Below, piece after piece: positions 7,737-17,247 of a stretch of 64,000 nucleotides of DNA. Source of the DNA: Lelliottia nimipressuralis (GTDB taxonomy: Bacteria > Pseudomonadota > Gammaproteobacteria > Enterobacterales > Enterobacteriaceae). The stretch spans positions 558,001 to 622,000 of the forward strand of contig NZ_SOMG01000011.1 of assembly GCF_004402045.1 (NCBI RefSeq). Reading direction: 5' to 3'. Below the pieces are notes generated by a model, which saw only the letters and a list, made by a program, of their open reading frames with translations, ran no database searches and was not told the DNA's origin. Made by a program: the position numbers and the translations under genes. Within the stretch, counting starts at the first letter, position 1, and the number at the start of each line of letters is the position of its first letter.

Positions 7737-9245
7737 TTAACGCAGCAGGGACAGCACGTTCTGCGGAACCTGGTTGGCCTGGGCCAGTACGGAGACACCT
7801 GCCTGCTGCAGGATGTTCGCGCGGCTCATGGCAGACACTTCCACGGAGAAGTCAGCGTCCTGAATACGGGAGCGCGCTTCGGTGGTGTTGATGATGTTGG
7901 TGTTCAGGTTCGCAATGATGGAGCTGAAGCGGTTCTGAACGGCACCGAGGTCGGCACGGAAATCGGCGACTTTGGTGAGAGATTTATCCAGTCGATCGAT
8001 CAGGTCTTCAGCGGCAAGGCGGCCGGATTCTTTAGCAATGAACTCAGCTTCCATAGCACGAGCGTCTGCCTGCGTTGCCACACCACCTGCAGCGTCCAGA
8101 GTGAAGGTCTTAACTTCGCCGTCGTTATTAATTGCATAGAGCTTTTCTGTAGCCCCGTCTTTAACGGAGAATACGCGCATTTTAGAATCAGCGGCATTTA
8201 CACCGTATAGATCCGTGGAAATGTTATCCAACATTTCTGCAGTAAGTGGCATCGGAGTACCAGCTGCATTCACGCTATCTCCCTCTTTCAAGCGTTTGGT
8301 ATCGCTCAGTGTATTAGGACCGTTCAATAGCATATCTGCATCTGCCTTGCTGAGAAGGTCTGCTTCAGGTGTTGGGGTGCCTTGAATTTTAGTTTCAACT
8401 GGAGTACCTGTTACTTCGAATTGAACGTTAACTTCCTGTACATCCCCTGCTTTATTGCTTACGAAGAAACGAAGTGAACCGTTGTCCTCGTAAGTAATTA
8501 ACTTCTTCTCAGTATCAGGGCCAGTGATCTTATTCGCTGCATCAGTAACTGTTTTAATATTAGTGGTCGTGAACTTAAATTTTGGATCTGTAGCACCTAG
8601 CCCCAGTTTTACTGCATCAATCTCATCATTATTTTTTGCTTCAACCCCTTTCCCTTCAAACTGGCTACCAGCCGTAATACCCGCACCATTAACCGTGATG
8701 CCAATACCCGCAAAGTCATCCAGGAACTCATCCAGCCCCAGGGTTTTCATGTCCAGCTTGTTCAGGTTGATATCAATGGTATCACCGTCTTTATCGCCAA
8801 TCTGAATGGTGATTTTATCTTTAGAACCGTCGAATACTTTCACGCCGTTGAAGTTAGTGACTTCCGCGACGCGCTCAATCTCCTGCAGACGGGTAGCGAT
8901 TTCTTTTTTGATGGACGACAGGTCGCTATCGGAGTTGGTGCCGTTTTTCGCCTGAACGGTCAGCTCGCGGATACGCTGCATGTTTTCGGTCACTTCTTCC
9001 AGCGCGCCTTCGGTGGTCTGCGCCAGGGAGATACCGTCGTTGGCGTTACGCGCCGCCTGCGTCATACCGCGGATAGAGGAGGTGAAGCGGTTGGAAATTG
9101 CCAGACCTGCCGCATCGTCCTTGGCGCTGTTAATACGCATACCGGAAGAGAGACGCTGAATAGCGGTGCCCAGCTGAGTCTGAGATTTGTTCAGGTTGTT
9201 CTGCGCCATCAGGCTCAGCGCGTTGGTATTAATGACCTGTGCCAT
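7737..9245 (-). CDS. fliC: Flagellin FliC of the second flagellar locus
   Basis: FliC polymerises into the flagellar filament after export through the type III channel; FliS is its chaperone and FliD its cap. The 502-residue product has the conserved D0/D1 ends: [22 protein letters not shown] at the start, and [25 protein letters not shown] to VLSLLR at the end. The middle (about 145-390) is unlike the ends and lower in G+C, as is usual for the exposed, antigenically variable domains. A strong AGAAGGAA site precedes the ATG. A sigma-28-like promoter lies at 9308-9336 and a terminator at 7657. It is monocistronic and divergent from fliD. Confidence 0.96.
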   Translation of the reverse strand: MAQVINTNALSLMAQNNLNKSQTQLGTAIQRLSSGMRINSAKDDAAGLAISNRFTSSIRGMTQAARNANDGISLAQTTEGALEEVTENMQRIRELTVQAKNGTNSDSDLSSIKKEIATRLQEIERVAEVTNFNGVKVFDGSKDKITIQIGDKDGDTIDINLNKLDMKTLGLDEFLDDFAGIGITVNGAGITAGSQFEGKGVEAKNNDEIDAVKLGLGATDPKFKFTTTNIKTVTDAANKITGPDTEKKLITYEDNGSLRFFVSNKAGDVQEVNVQFEVTGTPVETKIQGTPTPEADLLSKADADMLLNGPNTLSDTKRLKEGDSVNAAGTPMPLTAEMLDNISTDLYGVNAADSKMRVFSVKDGATEKLYAINNDGEVKTFTLDAAGGVATQADARAMEAEFIAKESGRLAAEDLIDRLDKSLTKVADFRADLGAVQNRFSSIIANLNTNIINTTEARSRIQDADFSVEVSAMSRANILQQAGVSVLAQANQVPQNVLSLLR

Positions 9246-9307
9246 TGTTATTTCCTTCTAAGTAATAACGATAATATGAAATATGCGTTCGTTGTTGCGC
9301 ATACTTC

Positions 9308-9336
9308 TTTCATCGGGGGAAATAAAAAAGACTGAA
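9308..9336 (-). promoter_or_regulatory. Putative sigma-28 promoter of fliC
   Basis: On the minus strand TTCAGTCT, 11 bases, CCCGATGA. The 16-base string CCGATGAAAGAAGTAT at and just after the -10 is repeated exactly at the flgM promoter. It is 63 bases or more before the fliC start. Confidence 0.65.
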
Positions 9337-9479
9337 TTATTTTTTCAGGTTTTTTATTAATGCTGAGAAATGGCTTCATACCTGGCGCTAATTATTTAAA
9401 TGGATAATGCTAATGGCATAATAAGCGGGCAAAACTGTTTTTATCGTCTGGTCACATTGTTGCGCCGATTGTGAAAAAT

Positions 9480-9508
9480 TAAACTTCCTTCTCTATTACC
9501 CGATGGAA
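9480..9508 (+). promoter_or_regulatory. Putative sigma-28 promoter of fliDST
   Basis: TAAACTTC, 11 bases, CCCGATGG. This -35 is the best match in the locus to the classical TAAAGTTT (6 of 8). It precedes fliD by about 40 bases. Confidence 0.6.
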
Positions 9509-9545
9509 AGAGTGTGAGCTATTTCATTTCTGGAGGAACATTACT

Positions 9546-11021
9546 ATGGCTGCAACAAACTTTTTAGGCGTTGGCTCCGGGCTGCCGTTTGACCAATGGC
9601 TGGCGGACGAACGCAAGGGCATTACCCAAAAGCTGAATCCGTATCTGCAAAAGCAGTCGAGCTATAACGGACAAATCTCCGCGTGGGGGTCTATTTCAAG
9701 TGCGCTGAGCACCCTGAAAGACAATCTTGGCAAGCTGGAAGACGAAGGGTTTAACGGCGTTAGCGTCAGCGATAACAAAACTTTCAAGGCGACGGCGGGG
9801 AAAGGCGCGATCCCGAACAGCTACTCTATTGCGGTCACACAGCTGGCGAAAGCGCATCAGCTTGCGATTGAGAACGGCACGCGCGATAAGCCCATTGGTA
9901 ACAGCGCTGCGAAAGTGACCATCACCCTGAAAGAGGGCGAAAAACCGCTGGAGGTGGACTTAGCAAAAGATGAAACCTCGCTTGAGCAGATTGCCAAGAA
10001 GATCAACGCGCAGAAAGGTGATGTGGTCGCGGAAGTAATGACCGTAGGGGAGGATAAGCACAAGCTGGTGCTAACCTCCAAAAAAACCGGTGATGCCGGG
10101 GAAATGACTATCAAAGTCACAGGCAATACGGATTTACAGGTCAAACTCGAAAAAGCGGATGTTGAAACGGAGTCTCAAAATGCCGAAATTCTGCTCAACG
10201 GGAAACGGGTAACTCGTAGCTCTAACACCATCAGCGATTTAATCACCGGCGTGACGCTGGAGCTGCGGGAAGTCTCCGAAAGCGACAACGATGCCCCGGG
10301 GGGGCCTGTATACAAAGAAGAATCCCTCACCATCACCGAAGATACCTCAAAGGTGAAAACGCTGATTGAAGAGTTCGTGAAGAACTACAACAGCTACCTC
10401 ACCACCGTGGCCGGGGCGACCAAATATACCCCTCCCGATCGCGACAGCAATTCCGACAAGTTGCCTCAGCCAGACTCGTCTAACGGCGCACTGTTTACCG
10501 ACGGCTCGCTGCGCCGTCTGACCAGCCAGCTTAAAGCCACCGTCACCGGCAGCTACCCGGAGGTGAACGAGGTGCTGCAGTCGCTCGGCAGCCTCGGTAT
10601 CACCGTAACGTTTGACGGCAAGACCGGCGACGATCGTACCGGCACGCTGGGAACGCTCACCATCGACAATAAAAAGCTCGATGCCGCCCTGAAGGACAAC
10701 GTGAAAGAGGTTGAGGCGCTGTTCCTTGGGAAAGGGGGCAAGGAGGGAATTAAAGACCGCATGGAAGGGATCTTTAACACCTATCTCGGCGATAAAGACT
10801 CGATCGATAACAAAGAGGGAACCATTGAAAACACGCTGGAGTCCCTGCGCGACCAGGAAAAACGCGTCGCGAAGCAGATCACCGCGATGGAAAAACGCAT
10901 TGAAGAGGCCATGCTGCGCAGGGAAAAAGAGTATCAGCGCGTGGACAAGGCGATGAGTGATATGAGCAGCATCAGTAACCGACTGCAGCAATCGCTGCTG
11001 GAACTGTCAAAAAGTATGTAA
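9546..11021 (+). CDS. fliD: Flagellar filament cap protein FliD
   Basis: FliD forms the pentameric cap that promotes flagellin folding at the filament tip. The 491-residue product has the typical N-terminus (LGVGSGLPFDQWL) and the helical C-terminal ends predicted to form the D0 coiled coil (QITAMEKRIEEAMLRREKEYQRVDKAMSDM in broken form). The length is near the 468 of E. coli. It heads a fliD-fliS-fliT unit, with a GGAGG site at the ATG and a sigma-28-like promoter upstream. A GC-rich hairpin (11056-11075) separates it from fliS. The middle domains are divergent, as expected for a second system with its own flagellin. Confidence 0.94.
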   Translation: MAATNFLGVGSGLPFDQWLADERKGITQKLNPYLQKQSSYNGQISAWGSISSALSTLKDNLGKLEDEGFNGVSVSDNKTFKATAGKGAIPNSYSIAVTQLAKAHQLAIENGTRDKPIGNSAAKVTITLKEGEKPLEVDLAKDETSLEQIAKKINAQKGDVVAEVMTVGEDKHKLVLTSKKTGDAGEMTIKVTGNTDLQVKLEKADVETESQNAEILLNGKRVTRSSNTISDLITGVTLELREVSESDNDAPGGPVYKEESLTITEDTSKVKTLIEEFVKNYNSYLTTVAGATKYTPPDRDSNSDKLPQPDSSNGALFTDGSLRRLTSQLKATVTGSYPEVNEVLQSLGSLGITVTFDGKTGDDRTGTLGTLTIDNKKLDAALKDNVKEVEALFLGKGGKEGIKDRMEGIFNTYLGDKDSIDNKEGTIENTLESLRDQEKRVAKQITAMEKRIEEAMLRREKEYQRVDKAMSDMSSISNRLQQSLLELSKSM

Positions 11022-11055
11022 CCCGTATCACTTCATTTTTAAAACTCACAGACAC

Positions 11056-11075
11056 CCGGGCGGCAGACCGCCCGG
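11056..11075 (+). other. Intercistronic hairpin between fliD and fliS
   Basis: CCGGGCGG-CAGA-CCGCCCGG is a perfect 8-bp stem with a tetraloop and no T run. It ends 12 bases before the fliS ATG and beside its AGGA site, so it may protect mRNA or tune fliS translation rather than terminate. Confidence 0.55.
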
Positions 11076-11087
11076 CAGGATTTAACG

Positions 11088-11495
11088 ATGTACACCAAAA
11101 TGGGCAACAGTGCCTACACCGCTGTCTCTCTGGACAGCCAGATAAACGGCGCCACGCCGCACCAGCTGATTGTGCTGCTGTATGACGGGGCTATTAACGC
11201 CATGAAGCGCGCGGAGATCTACTTCCAGTCGGGCAATATTCCCCGTCGCGGCGAGATGATTTCTCGGGCCATCAATATTATCGATAACGGCCTGCGCGCC
11301 GGGCTGGATCACGAAAAGGGCGGGCAGATCGCCGAAGAGCTGGAAAGCCTGTACGAGTATATTTCGCGCACGCTGCTGGAGGCGAATGTGACCAAATCCG
11401 GCGAAAAGCTGCCGCATTTGATCGCGCTGATGACCGAGATGTCGGAAACCTGGCAGGCAATTGCCCCGCAGAACAAGCAGGTGAAACATGGATAA
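11088..11495 (+). CDS. fliS: Flagellin export chaperone FliS
   Basis: FliS binds the C-terminal D0 region of flagellin in the cytoplasm and stops premature polymerisation. The 135-residue product has the family signatures near its start (YDGAINAMKRAE after TPHQLIVLL) and in the middle (ISRAINIIDNGLRAGLDHEKGG). Length is as in E. coli (136). It overlaps fliT by eight bases, showing translational coupling in fliDST. Confidence 0.95.
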   Translation: MYTKMGNSAYTAVSLDSQINGATPHQLIVLLYDGAINAMKRAEIYFQSGNIPRRGEMISRAINIIDNGLRAGLDHEKGGQIAEELESLYEYISRTLLEANVTKSGEKLPHLIALMTEMSETWQAIAPQNKQVKHG

Positions 11496-11808
11496 CGAGG
11501 TGATGGCGCTGATTGAAGAACTGCTGATCAGCAACGCTAAACTGCGCCAGCAGGCCGATGACGGCGAATGGGATGTGTTTCTTGACGAGTCCGTGGCCTA
11601 TACCATGGGGATGAGAACGCTGTGCGACATCGATTTAACCCAGCTGGCGCAGCACAACAAAACGCAGGTAAGCGACCAGCTGGCGCAGCTGCTGAAGCAC
11701 GATGCCATTCTGACCCGCGCCATTCAGGGGCGTTTGACCACCATCAGCAGTGAACTCTCCGCCATGCGCAAAACCAGCAGCGTGGCAAAAGCCTATACGG
11801 CGGTTTAA
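11488..11808 (+). CDS. fliT: FliT-like flagellar chaperone
   Basis: A 106-residue, all-helical protein directly after fliS with an 8-base overlap. In enterobacteria FliT is the FliD export chaperone and also binds FlhDC to restrain class-2 genes. Size, position and helical content agree, but sequence similarity to E. coli FliT is low, so the call rests mainly on context. It is followed by a REP pair, then the convergent flgN. Confidence 0.72.
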   Translation: MDNEVMALIEELLISNAKLRQQADDGEWDVFLDESVAYTMGMRTLCDIDLTQLAQHNKTQVSDQLAQLLKHDAILTRAIQGRLTTISSELSAMRKTSSVAKAYTAV

Positions 11809-11823
11809 TTCCCCTCCCTGATT

Positions 11824-11900
11824 GCCGGGTGGCGCTTCGCTTACCCGGCCTACGAAACGACGAAACCCGTAGGCCCGGCAAGCGCAGCGCCGCCGGGCAA
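11824..11900. repeat. Inverted pair of REP elements (BIME)
   Basis: Two REP hairpins in opposite orientation, GCCGGGTGGCG ... TACCCGGC (11824-11849) and its inverted relative from 11869, between the convergent fliT and flgN. Confidence 0.8.
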
Positions 11901-11923
11901 AAAAAAAGCCCGCCGAAGCGAGC
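11899..11923 (-). terminator. flgN terminator
   Basis: On the minus strand GCTCGC-TTCG-GCGGGC, a 6-bp stem (one G-U) with a UUCG loop, followed by nine T. Confidence 0.85.
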
Positions 11924-11949
11924 AAAGAGGACAACGCAGACAGGAAAAG

Positions 11950-12393
11950 TCAGATGCTGATGTTGTATTTGCGCCCCGAGGGCAGCTGGCTGGATTCCCC
12001 GGCCGGGCCGTACAGCGCGTTGGCGTGGCCAACGTGGTCAATCGCCTTCTGGATGTGCTGATTTTTCTTCATATGGCTTTGCAGCAGCGATTCCACTTTT
12101 TGGTTCAGCGCTTTGGTGCTGCGCACTTTCTCATGCACCTGCTGCCAGCTGGCGAACAGCTTACCGAGCCCCGGGTAGGGAGCTTCGGTGCCGGAGGTCT
12201 GCTCCTGCTGGCGGCGCATGTCGTCGTAATACTGAAGGGTCGACAGCAGCTGGTTTTTGTTATCCGCCAGCACCTGCAGCGACACCGGGTTGATTTGCGT
12301 GCGGTTGAGCTGGTTGACCTCTTCAATCATGATCGCCTCCAGCTCATCCAGCGACGTTTTCATCTGCGCGAGTATCGGGTAAAGCTTGTCCAT
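11950..12393 (-). CDS. flgN: FlgN, export chaperone for FlgK and FlgL
   Basis: FlgN holds the hook-filament junction proteins FlgK and FlgL before export. The 147-residue protein is predicted to be a helical bundle (SLDELEAIMIEEVNQLNRTQ at the start), and matches E. coli FlgN in length (138) and place, downstream of flgM. It is co-transcribed with flgM (17-base gap) from the sigma-28-like promoter at 12743-12771, and perhaps also from the flgA promoter. Confidence 0.85.
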   Translation of the reverse strand: MDKLYPILAQMKTSLDELEAIMIEEVNQLNRTQINPVSLQVLADNKNQLLSTLQYYDDMRRQQEQTSGTEAPYPGLGKLFASWQQVHEKVRSTKALNQKVESLLQSHMKKNQHIQKAIDHVGHANALYGPAGESSQLPSGRKYNISI

Positions 12394-12410
12394 AACGGTC
12401 CTGCTCTCGG

Positions 12411-12704
12411 TTAAAACTGAAACATGTCCTGCACCATGGCCTGAGCGATTTTCTCAGGCTCGATGCGCAGGGTACCGGCCGACAGCGCGGCGCGAAGTTC
12501 GGCGACGCGCGCGTGGTCTACGTCGCGGCTGTCGTCAGTCTGGATCTTTTTCGTCAGCTCGCTCAGGGTGACGTTAGTTTTGTCGCTCTTTGGTGAACGT
12601 TTTGCCGTAGCGTCATGTTCCTGAGGCTGCGTGCGGGCACGCAGATCCTGAGTCGGGGCGATTTTCGTAATCGGCGCGGTATTTTGGCTGCTGTTAATGC
12701 TCAT
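12411..12704 (-). CDS. flgM: Anti-sigma-28 factor FlgM
   Basis: FlgM binds FliA until it is secreted through the finished hook, timing filament genes. The 97-residue product has a flexible polar N-terminal half and the helical C-terminal FliA-binding half (VAELRAALSAGTLRIEPEKIAQAMVQDM), the family hallmark. A putative sigma-28 promoter (12743-12771) lies between flgA and flgM, giving the usual feedback. The presence of a private FlgM with the private FliA suggests an independent checkpoint in this locus. Confidence 0.93.
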   Translation of the reverse strand: MSINSSQNTAPITKIAPTQDLRARTQPQEHDATAKRSPKSDKTNVTLSELTKKIQTDDSRDVDHARVAELRAALSAGTLRIEPEKIAQAMVQDMFQF

Positions 12705-12742
12705 GGGTGTCCTCGCAAATCAATTTATGTACTCAATACTTC

Positions 12743-12771
12743 TTTCATCGGTGATTCACAGAAAACCTAAA
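12743..12771 (-). promoter_or_regulatory. Putative sigma-28 promoter of flgMN
   Basis: On the minus strand TTTAGGTT, 11 bases, ACCGATGA. The string CCGATGAAAGAAGTAT matches the fliC promoter exactly. The -10 lies about 40 bases before flgM, just after the flgA stop. Confidence 0.65.
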
Positions 12772-12773
12772 AT

Positions 12774-13472
12774 TTATTGTTGGGAAATAATCATCACCTG
12801 TCCGTCAGCCCCCACTTTTCCGCTCACGGTGCGCCTGCCCGCGGTTTTCACCTTCAGCACGTCGTCCACCGCCGCATTGTTCAGCGCCTTGCCCTGGCTG
12901 CGAATACGAAAGCCGGAACCGGCAGTGACGAGATCAACCGTCTGCCCGGCGCGCAGCCGCCACTGCTGGCGCAGCTGATTTTCCAGAAGCGGTTTCCCGG
13001 CGTCGACGGCGCGCGTCAGACGCTGGCCGATAATCTCGTCAGCGTTAAAAATTAAGCCACCAGGCTGGTGGTCGAGGTTACCGCTCACCGGCTCGATGTC
13101 GCTGCGCTGCACAATCGCGCCGCCGGGCAGGCTCTGGCTGGCGACCCACCAGGTGCCTTCGGCGCTGATGCGTACCGGCAGGAAATGACGACGCGCGCCG
13201 CACTGCGCCAGCACGGTACGTTTGCCGGTCAGACGGCTGTCGCGCCCCACCAGGCTCAGCTCCGGGTTATCGCACACGGCGGCCAGTTGAGCCGGCGTGG
13301 CGAGCAGGGTTGCGGTGCGCACAATTTCGCTGCCGCTCTCGGGCTGTTTAATCAGAGCGTCCAGCTTGAGCATCAGGCGCTGCTTCGCCGTCTGGGCAGA
13401 CGGTACGCTGGCTGCGGCGGAGGCAGAACAGAGCAAGACGGCCACCGCCGTGCTGAATAATCGGAACTTCAT
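12774..13472 (-). CDS. flgA: FlgA, periplasmic P-ring assembly chaperone
   Basis: FlgA assists FlgI in building the P-ring in the periplasm. The 232-residue product begins with a Sec signal peptide (FRLFSTAVAVLLCSASAAAS) and has an SAF/beta-clip region in its C-terminal half (LTRAVDAGKPLLENQLRQQW ... GQTVDLVTAGSGF). Length is near the 219 of E. coli. It is divergent from flgB across 236 bases, which should carry the class-2 promoters for both directions. Confidence 0.93.
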   Translation of the reverse strand: MKFRLFSTAVAVLLCSASAAASVPSAQTAKQRLMLKLDALIKQPESGSEIVRTATLLATPAQLAAVCDNPELSLVGRDSRLTGKRTVLAQCGARRHFLPVRISAEGTWWVASQSLPGGAIVQRSDIEPVSGNLDHQPGGLIFNADEIIGQRLTRAVDAGKPLLENQLRQQWRLRAGQTVDLVTAGSGFRIRSQGKALNNAAVDDVLKVKTAGRRTVSGKVGADGQVMIISQQ

Positions 13473-13708
13473 CTTATTGCCTTAATATATAAAACGTGGC
13501 TAAATTATATACGCAGAGACAGGGGTTTTATTGCCTTAAATAATGACACTTGTGACGCCATTTAAATTCTTCGTTTTTTTAACGCTCCCCTCATTATTTC
13601 TATTTCCCTAAATAGGCTTATTTCTGTCGGGTCTTCGCAGTGTGATATTTCACCAGCGCTGACTACACTATCGCAGTTTAAATAATGCGAGACAGGAGTC
13701 CTGTTGTC

Positions 13709-14119
13709 ATGAATAAACTCGATGACGCCTTTCGCTTTCAACAGCAAGCGTTAGGTTTGCTGTCGCGCCGTCAGGATATTCTGGCGTCGAATATTGCGAA
13801 TGCCGACACACCTGGCTACCAGGCGCGAGATATAGATTTTACTCAGCAGTTAAAAAATGCCATGGAAAATAACAGCATGGCGAAATCGCCCGTATCACTG
13901 TCATTAACGTCAAATAAGCATATTGAAGGTAAAGCGATGCCGTTTGACGACAGTCAGTTGCTCTATCGCATACCGGATCAACCGAGTGCTGATGGCAATA
14001 CCGTGGATATGGATCGTGAGCGCGTCAATTTTGCGGATAACGCCGTGAAATATCAGTCAGGACTGACGTTCCTGGGCGCGGATATTAAGAAAATGATGAC
14101 AGTGCTCAGTCAGGGGTAA
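13709..14119 (+). CDS. flgB: Flagellar proximal rod protein FlgB
   Basis: FlgB builds the proximal rod. The 136-residue product shows the rod signature ILASNIANADTPGYQARDIDF. I place the start at the ATG at 13709 (MNKLDDAF), which aligns with E. coli FlgB; an in-frame ATG at 13685 would add eight residues. AGGAG lies ten bases upstream. First gene of flgBCDEFGHIJ. Confidence 0.95.
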   Translation: MNKLDDAFRFQQQALGLLSRRQDILASNIANADTPGYQARDIDFTQQLKNAMENNSMAKSPVSLSLTSNKHIEGKAMPFDDSQLLYRIPDQPSADGNTVDMDRERVNFADNAVKYQSGLTFLGADIKKMMTVLSQG

Positions 14120-14125
14120 TAAGCG

Positions 14126-14530
14126 ATGTCGCTCTTTAGCGTATTTGATATTTCGGGCTCGGCGATGGCGGCCCAGTCCCGACGCCTTAACGTCAGCGCC
14201 AGCAATATGGCCAACGCCGACAGCGTGGCGGGGCCGGACGGCCAGCCGTACCGCGCCCGTCAGGTGGTGTTTTCCGTTGATGCATCTACCGGTCAGGAGA
14301 TTGGCGGCGTGCAGGTCAGCGACGTGGTGGAGAGCAGCGCGCCGGATCGTCTGGTCTATGAGCCGGGCAACCCGCTCGCGGATGAACAGGGCTACGTGCG
14401 GATGCCCAACGTCAACGTGATGAACGAAATGGTGAACACCATTTCAGCTTCGCGCAGCTACCAGGCCAACGTGGAAGTGATGAACTCCGCCAAAAGCCTG
14501 ATGCTGAAAACATTAACTCTTGGTCAGTAA
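14126..14530 (+). CDS. flgC: Flagellar proximal rod protein FlgC
   Basis: A 134-residue rod protein, the same length as E. coli FlgC. It has the N-terminal rod motif ([14 protein letters not shown]) and the C-terminal helix ([31 protein letters not shown] in broken form). It follows flgB by six bases and precedes flgD by eight. Confidence 0.96.
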   Translation: MSLFSVFDISGSAMAAQSRRLNVSASNMANADSVAGPDGQPYRARQVVFSVDASTGQEIGGVQVSDVVESSAPDRLVYEPGNPLADEQGYVRMPNVNVMNEMVNTISASRSYQANVEVMNSAKSLMLKTLTLGQ

Positions 14531-14538
14531 GGACGCAT

Positions 14539-15249
14539 ATGGCGGTCTCTTCGATTAACAACAACAGTGGAACGGGCGACACGGGCACCGGCAACAGCGC
14601 GGCGGATCTGTCGAACCAGTTTATGACGCTGCTGGTGGCGCAGATGAAAAATCAGGATCCCACCAACCCAATGGACAACAACCAGCTCACCTCCCAGCTG
14701 GCGCAGTTCAACATGGCGGCGGGCGTTGAGAAGCTCAACACCTCCGTGGCGGGCGTTCAGGCAATGATGGTTCAGCTCGGCAGCATGAGCGCTTCTTCCT
14801 GGGTGGGGCGTAGCGTGCTGATTGAAGGGGAGGCGAAAGTCTCCTTCGGTCGGCCTGGCATGGGTATTCATCAGGAAGGTGTGGAACCTGAACCGGTTGC
14901 CTCGGATGACTTCCAGTTCGTGCTGGTGGGGGATGCCGCAACTGTCACCGTAACGTTAACGGATTCTGACGGCAATGCGTACACCGCCGAGCTTAAAAAC
15001 GTGAAGTCGGGAATGAACAAATACAACCTCGAGGACCTGGAAAACTTCAAGCCTGATCCTGGGCCGTCTCGCGATCGCGAGTACACACTCTCCTTTGAAG
15101 CCAGCAATCCTGAAGGGGAAAACCCGGAAGTGATAGGCCTGGTTCAGGATCAGGTGCAGGGCGTCACGATGGATCCGAGCGGGCCGATTCTGCATCTGCT
15201 GAACAACGATCCGATCGGCATGAACAAAGTGTTTGTCATTCAAAAATAG
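14539..15249 (+). CDS. flgD: Hook-cap protein FlgD
   Basis: FlgD caps the growing hook and lets FlgE polymerise; it is exported and later discarded. The 236-residue product (E. coli 231) has the N-terminal export and assembly segment with QFMTLLVAQMKNQDPTNPMD, followed by the beta-rich middle domain. A run of charged residues after position 110 is more divergent than the rest. Confidence 0.95.
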   Translation: MAVSSINNNSGTGDTGTGNSAADLSNQFMTLLVAQMKNQDPTNPMDNNQLTSQLAQFNMAAGVEKLNTSVAGVQAMMVQLGSMSASSWVGRSVLIEGEAKVSFGRPGMGIHQEGVEPEPVASDDFQFVLVGDAATVTVTLTDSDGNAYTAELKNVKSGMNKYNLEDLENFKPDPGPSRDREYTLSFEASNPEGENPEVIGLVQDQVQGVTMDPSGPILHLLNNDPIGMNKVFVIQK

Positions 15250-15275
15250 TCACTACTTACTTCTGGAAATTAATT

Positions 15276-16481
15276 ATGGGTTTTTCACAAGGTCTTAGCG
15301 GCCTGAGTGCCGCTGCAAAAGCGCTGGACGTGGTGGGTAACAACATCGCCAACTCCCAGACCGTCGGGTTTAAAGCCGGCTCCGTTTCGTTTGCCGATAT
15401 CTTTGCTGGTTCAACCGGAATGGGTGTGCAGGTGGCTGGCGTTAGCCAGAATTTTGGCGATGGTCCGCTGATGAACGGCGCTTCTGCGCTGGATATGGGC
15501 ATCTCCGGTCGCGGTTTCTTCCGCATGGTCGACGAAGCGGGTAGCGTGTTCTATGGCCGTAACGGCCAGTTTCAGCAGGACGAAAATGGATTTATCGTCA
15601 ACAAAACAAACGGCATGTTTTTAACCGGCTACCAGGCGACGGATGGGGTGATTAACCCTGGCGCCCAGGTGGGGCCGATTCGTATTCCGAAAGACGATAT
15701 GCCGCCAGCGGCGTCAACCAAGGGGTCGGTGACCGGCAACCTGAAGTCCGATGATAAAATTATCCCGGCGACACCGGTCTTTGATCCTGAAAACGCAGAT
15801 ACCTATAACTATGTCAGTGAAGTCACCGCCACCGACAGCCTGGGGAATAAGCACGCGATTAAAGTGTACTACGTTCATAGTGCGGAAGGTGAGTGGCAGG
15901 TACATGCCCAGGATTCTACATCTCCAGGCGCAGGGGCTGCTGAGTGGTCCACGGCAACGCTTGAGTTCGGCACTGACGGTAAGCTCAAAGATCCGAAGTC
16001 GCTCGCTATTGTAGGTTCACCCTATAACGGTTCTGCAGCGCTGAATCTGAATCTCGATCTGAACGCCCTCACCCAAAATGCCAGCGATACCCAGGTCATG
16101 CTGGGCGAGATCGACGGTCAGGCACCGGGTAAATTTAACAACTACCAGGTGAGCGATACCGGCGAAGTGATCGCCATCTACAGCAACGGCAAGCGTCAGA
16201 CCGTGGCGCAGGTGGTACTGGCAGACTTTGCCAACGCGGGCGGTCTGGAGCAGCAGGGTAACAACCTGTGGGCGGAAAGCGTGCAGTCAGGCCAGCCGTT
16301 CCTCGGCACCTCCGGCACCGGCAGCTTCGGTAGCATTAAGGGCGGTATGCTGGAGTCCTCCAACGTTGAGCTGGGCGAGGAGATGGTCAATATGATCGTC
16401 TATCAGCGCAACTACCAGTCCAACTCACAAACCATTAAAACCCAGTCTGAAGTGCTGCAGACGCTGGTTAACCTGCGTTAA
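15276..16481 (+). CDS. flgE: Flagellar hook protein FlgE
   Basis: FlgE is the subunit of the hook, the universal joint of the flagellum. The 401-residue product (E. coli 402) has the N-terminal MGFSQGLSGLSAAAKALDVVGNNIANS and the C-terminal VELGEEMVNMIVYQRNYQSNS signatures. GGAAATTAATT precedes the ATG. Confidence 0.97.
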   Translation: MGFSQGLSGLSAAAKALDVVGNNIANSQTVGFKAGSVSFADIFAGSTGMGVQVAGVSQNFGDGPLMNGASALDMGISGRGFFRMVDEAGSVFYGRNGQFQQDENGFIVNKTNGMFLTGYQATDGVINPGAQVGPIRIPKDDMPPAASTKGSVTGNLKSDDKIIPATPVFDPENADTYNYVSEVTATDSLGNKHAIKVYYVHSAEGEWQVHAQDSTSPGAGAAEWSTATLEFGTDGKLKDPKSLAIVGSPYNGSAALNLNLDLNALTQNASDTQVMLGEIDGQAPGKFNNYQVSDTGEVIAIYSNGKRQTVAQVVLADFANAGGLEQQGNNLWAESVQSGQPFLGTSGTGSFGSIKGGMLESSNVELGEEMVNMIVYQRNYQSNSQTIKTQSEVLQTLVNLR

Positions 16482-16490
16482 GGCTGAGTG

Positions 16491-17228
16491 ATGGATCGCG
16501 CAATCTATACCGCCATGAGTGCCGCTAACGCGGCGCTCAACCGCCAGGCGGTCACCTCAAACAATCTGGCGAACAGCTCCACCGCGGGCTTTCGCGCCCA
16601 GCTGGCGGCCTTCCGCTCGGTACCCATCGAAGGGGAAAGCCTTCGTACCCGTGCGCTGGTGGCGGAGACCACCCCGTTTCACGACACCACCATGGGGCCG
16701 ATTACCCATACCGGCCGCAGCCTGGATGTGGCGCTGCCGCAGAACGGCTGGCTGGCGGTGGCAACGGAAGACGGCAGTGAAGGCTATACCCGCAACGGTG
16801 CTATCGAGGTAGATCAGGAGGGGGCGCTCAGCATTAACGGCCGTCCGCTGATGGGCGACGGCGGACCGCTGGAGGTGCCGCCGCAGTCTCACGTCACCAT
16901 CGGCAGCGACGGCACCGTCTCGGCGCTCGGCATGGGCGATGACCCGACGGCGCTGGTGCCGGTTGGCCGCCTGAAGATGGTCAACGCAGAGATGAACGGC
17001 ATGGTTCACGGCGATGACGGGCTGTTTCGCACCGCGGGCGGCGAGATGCTGGCGCAGGACGAAACCCTGCGCCTGACGCCGGAGGCCATCGAGGGCAGCA
17101 ACGTCAGTCCGGTGCAGGCCATGACGCAGATGATCGCCAACTCCCGCGGCTTCGACATGAACATGAAGGTGATCCGCACCGCCGACGAGAATGCCCAGAA
17201 GGCCAACCAGCTATTGAGCGTGAGCTAA
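16491..17228 (+). CDS. flgF: Proximal rod protein FlgF
   Basis: A 245-residue rod protein with the start [21 protein letters not shown] and rod motif [16 protein letters not shown]. The ATG at 16491 aligns with other FlgF proteins; a GTG directly before it is less likely. It follows flgE by nine bases. Confidence 0.95.
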   Translation: MDRAIYTAMSAANAALNRQAVTSNNLANSSTAGFRAQLAAFRSVPIEGESLRTRALVAETTPFHDTTMGPITHTGRSLDVALPQNGWLAVATEDGSEGYTRNGAIEVDQEGALSINGRPLMGDGGPLEVPPQSHVTIGSDGTVSALGMGDDPTALVPVGRLKMVNAEMNGMVHGDDGLFRTAGGEMLAQDETLRLTPEAIEGSNVSPVQAMTQMIANSRGFDMNMKVIRTADENAQKANQLLSVS

Positions 17229-17247
17229 GGCCGCGCAAGGAGTCACT

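Noticed and set aside
13473..13708. FlhDC boxes between flgA and flgB
   Set aside because: Several AAATA-type pieces occur, but no pair with the right spacing and orientation was convincing enough to report as a site.
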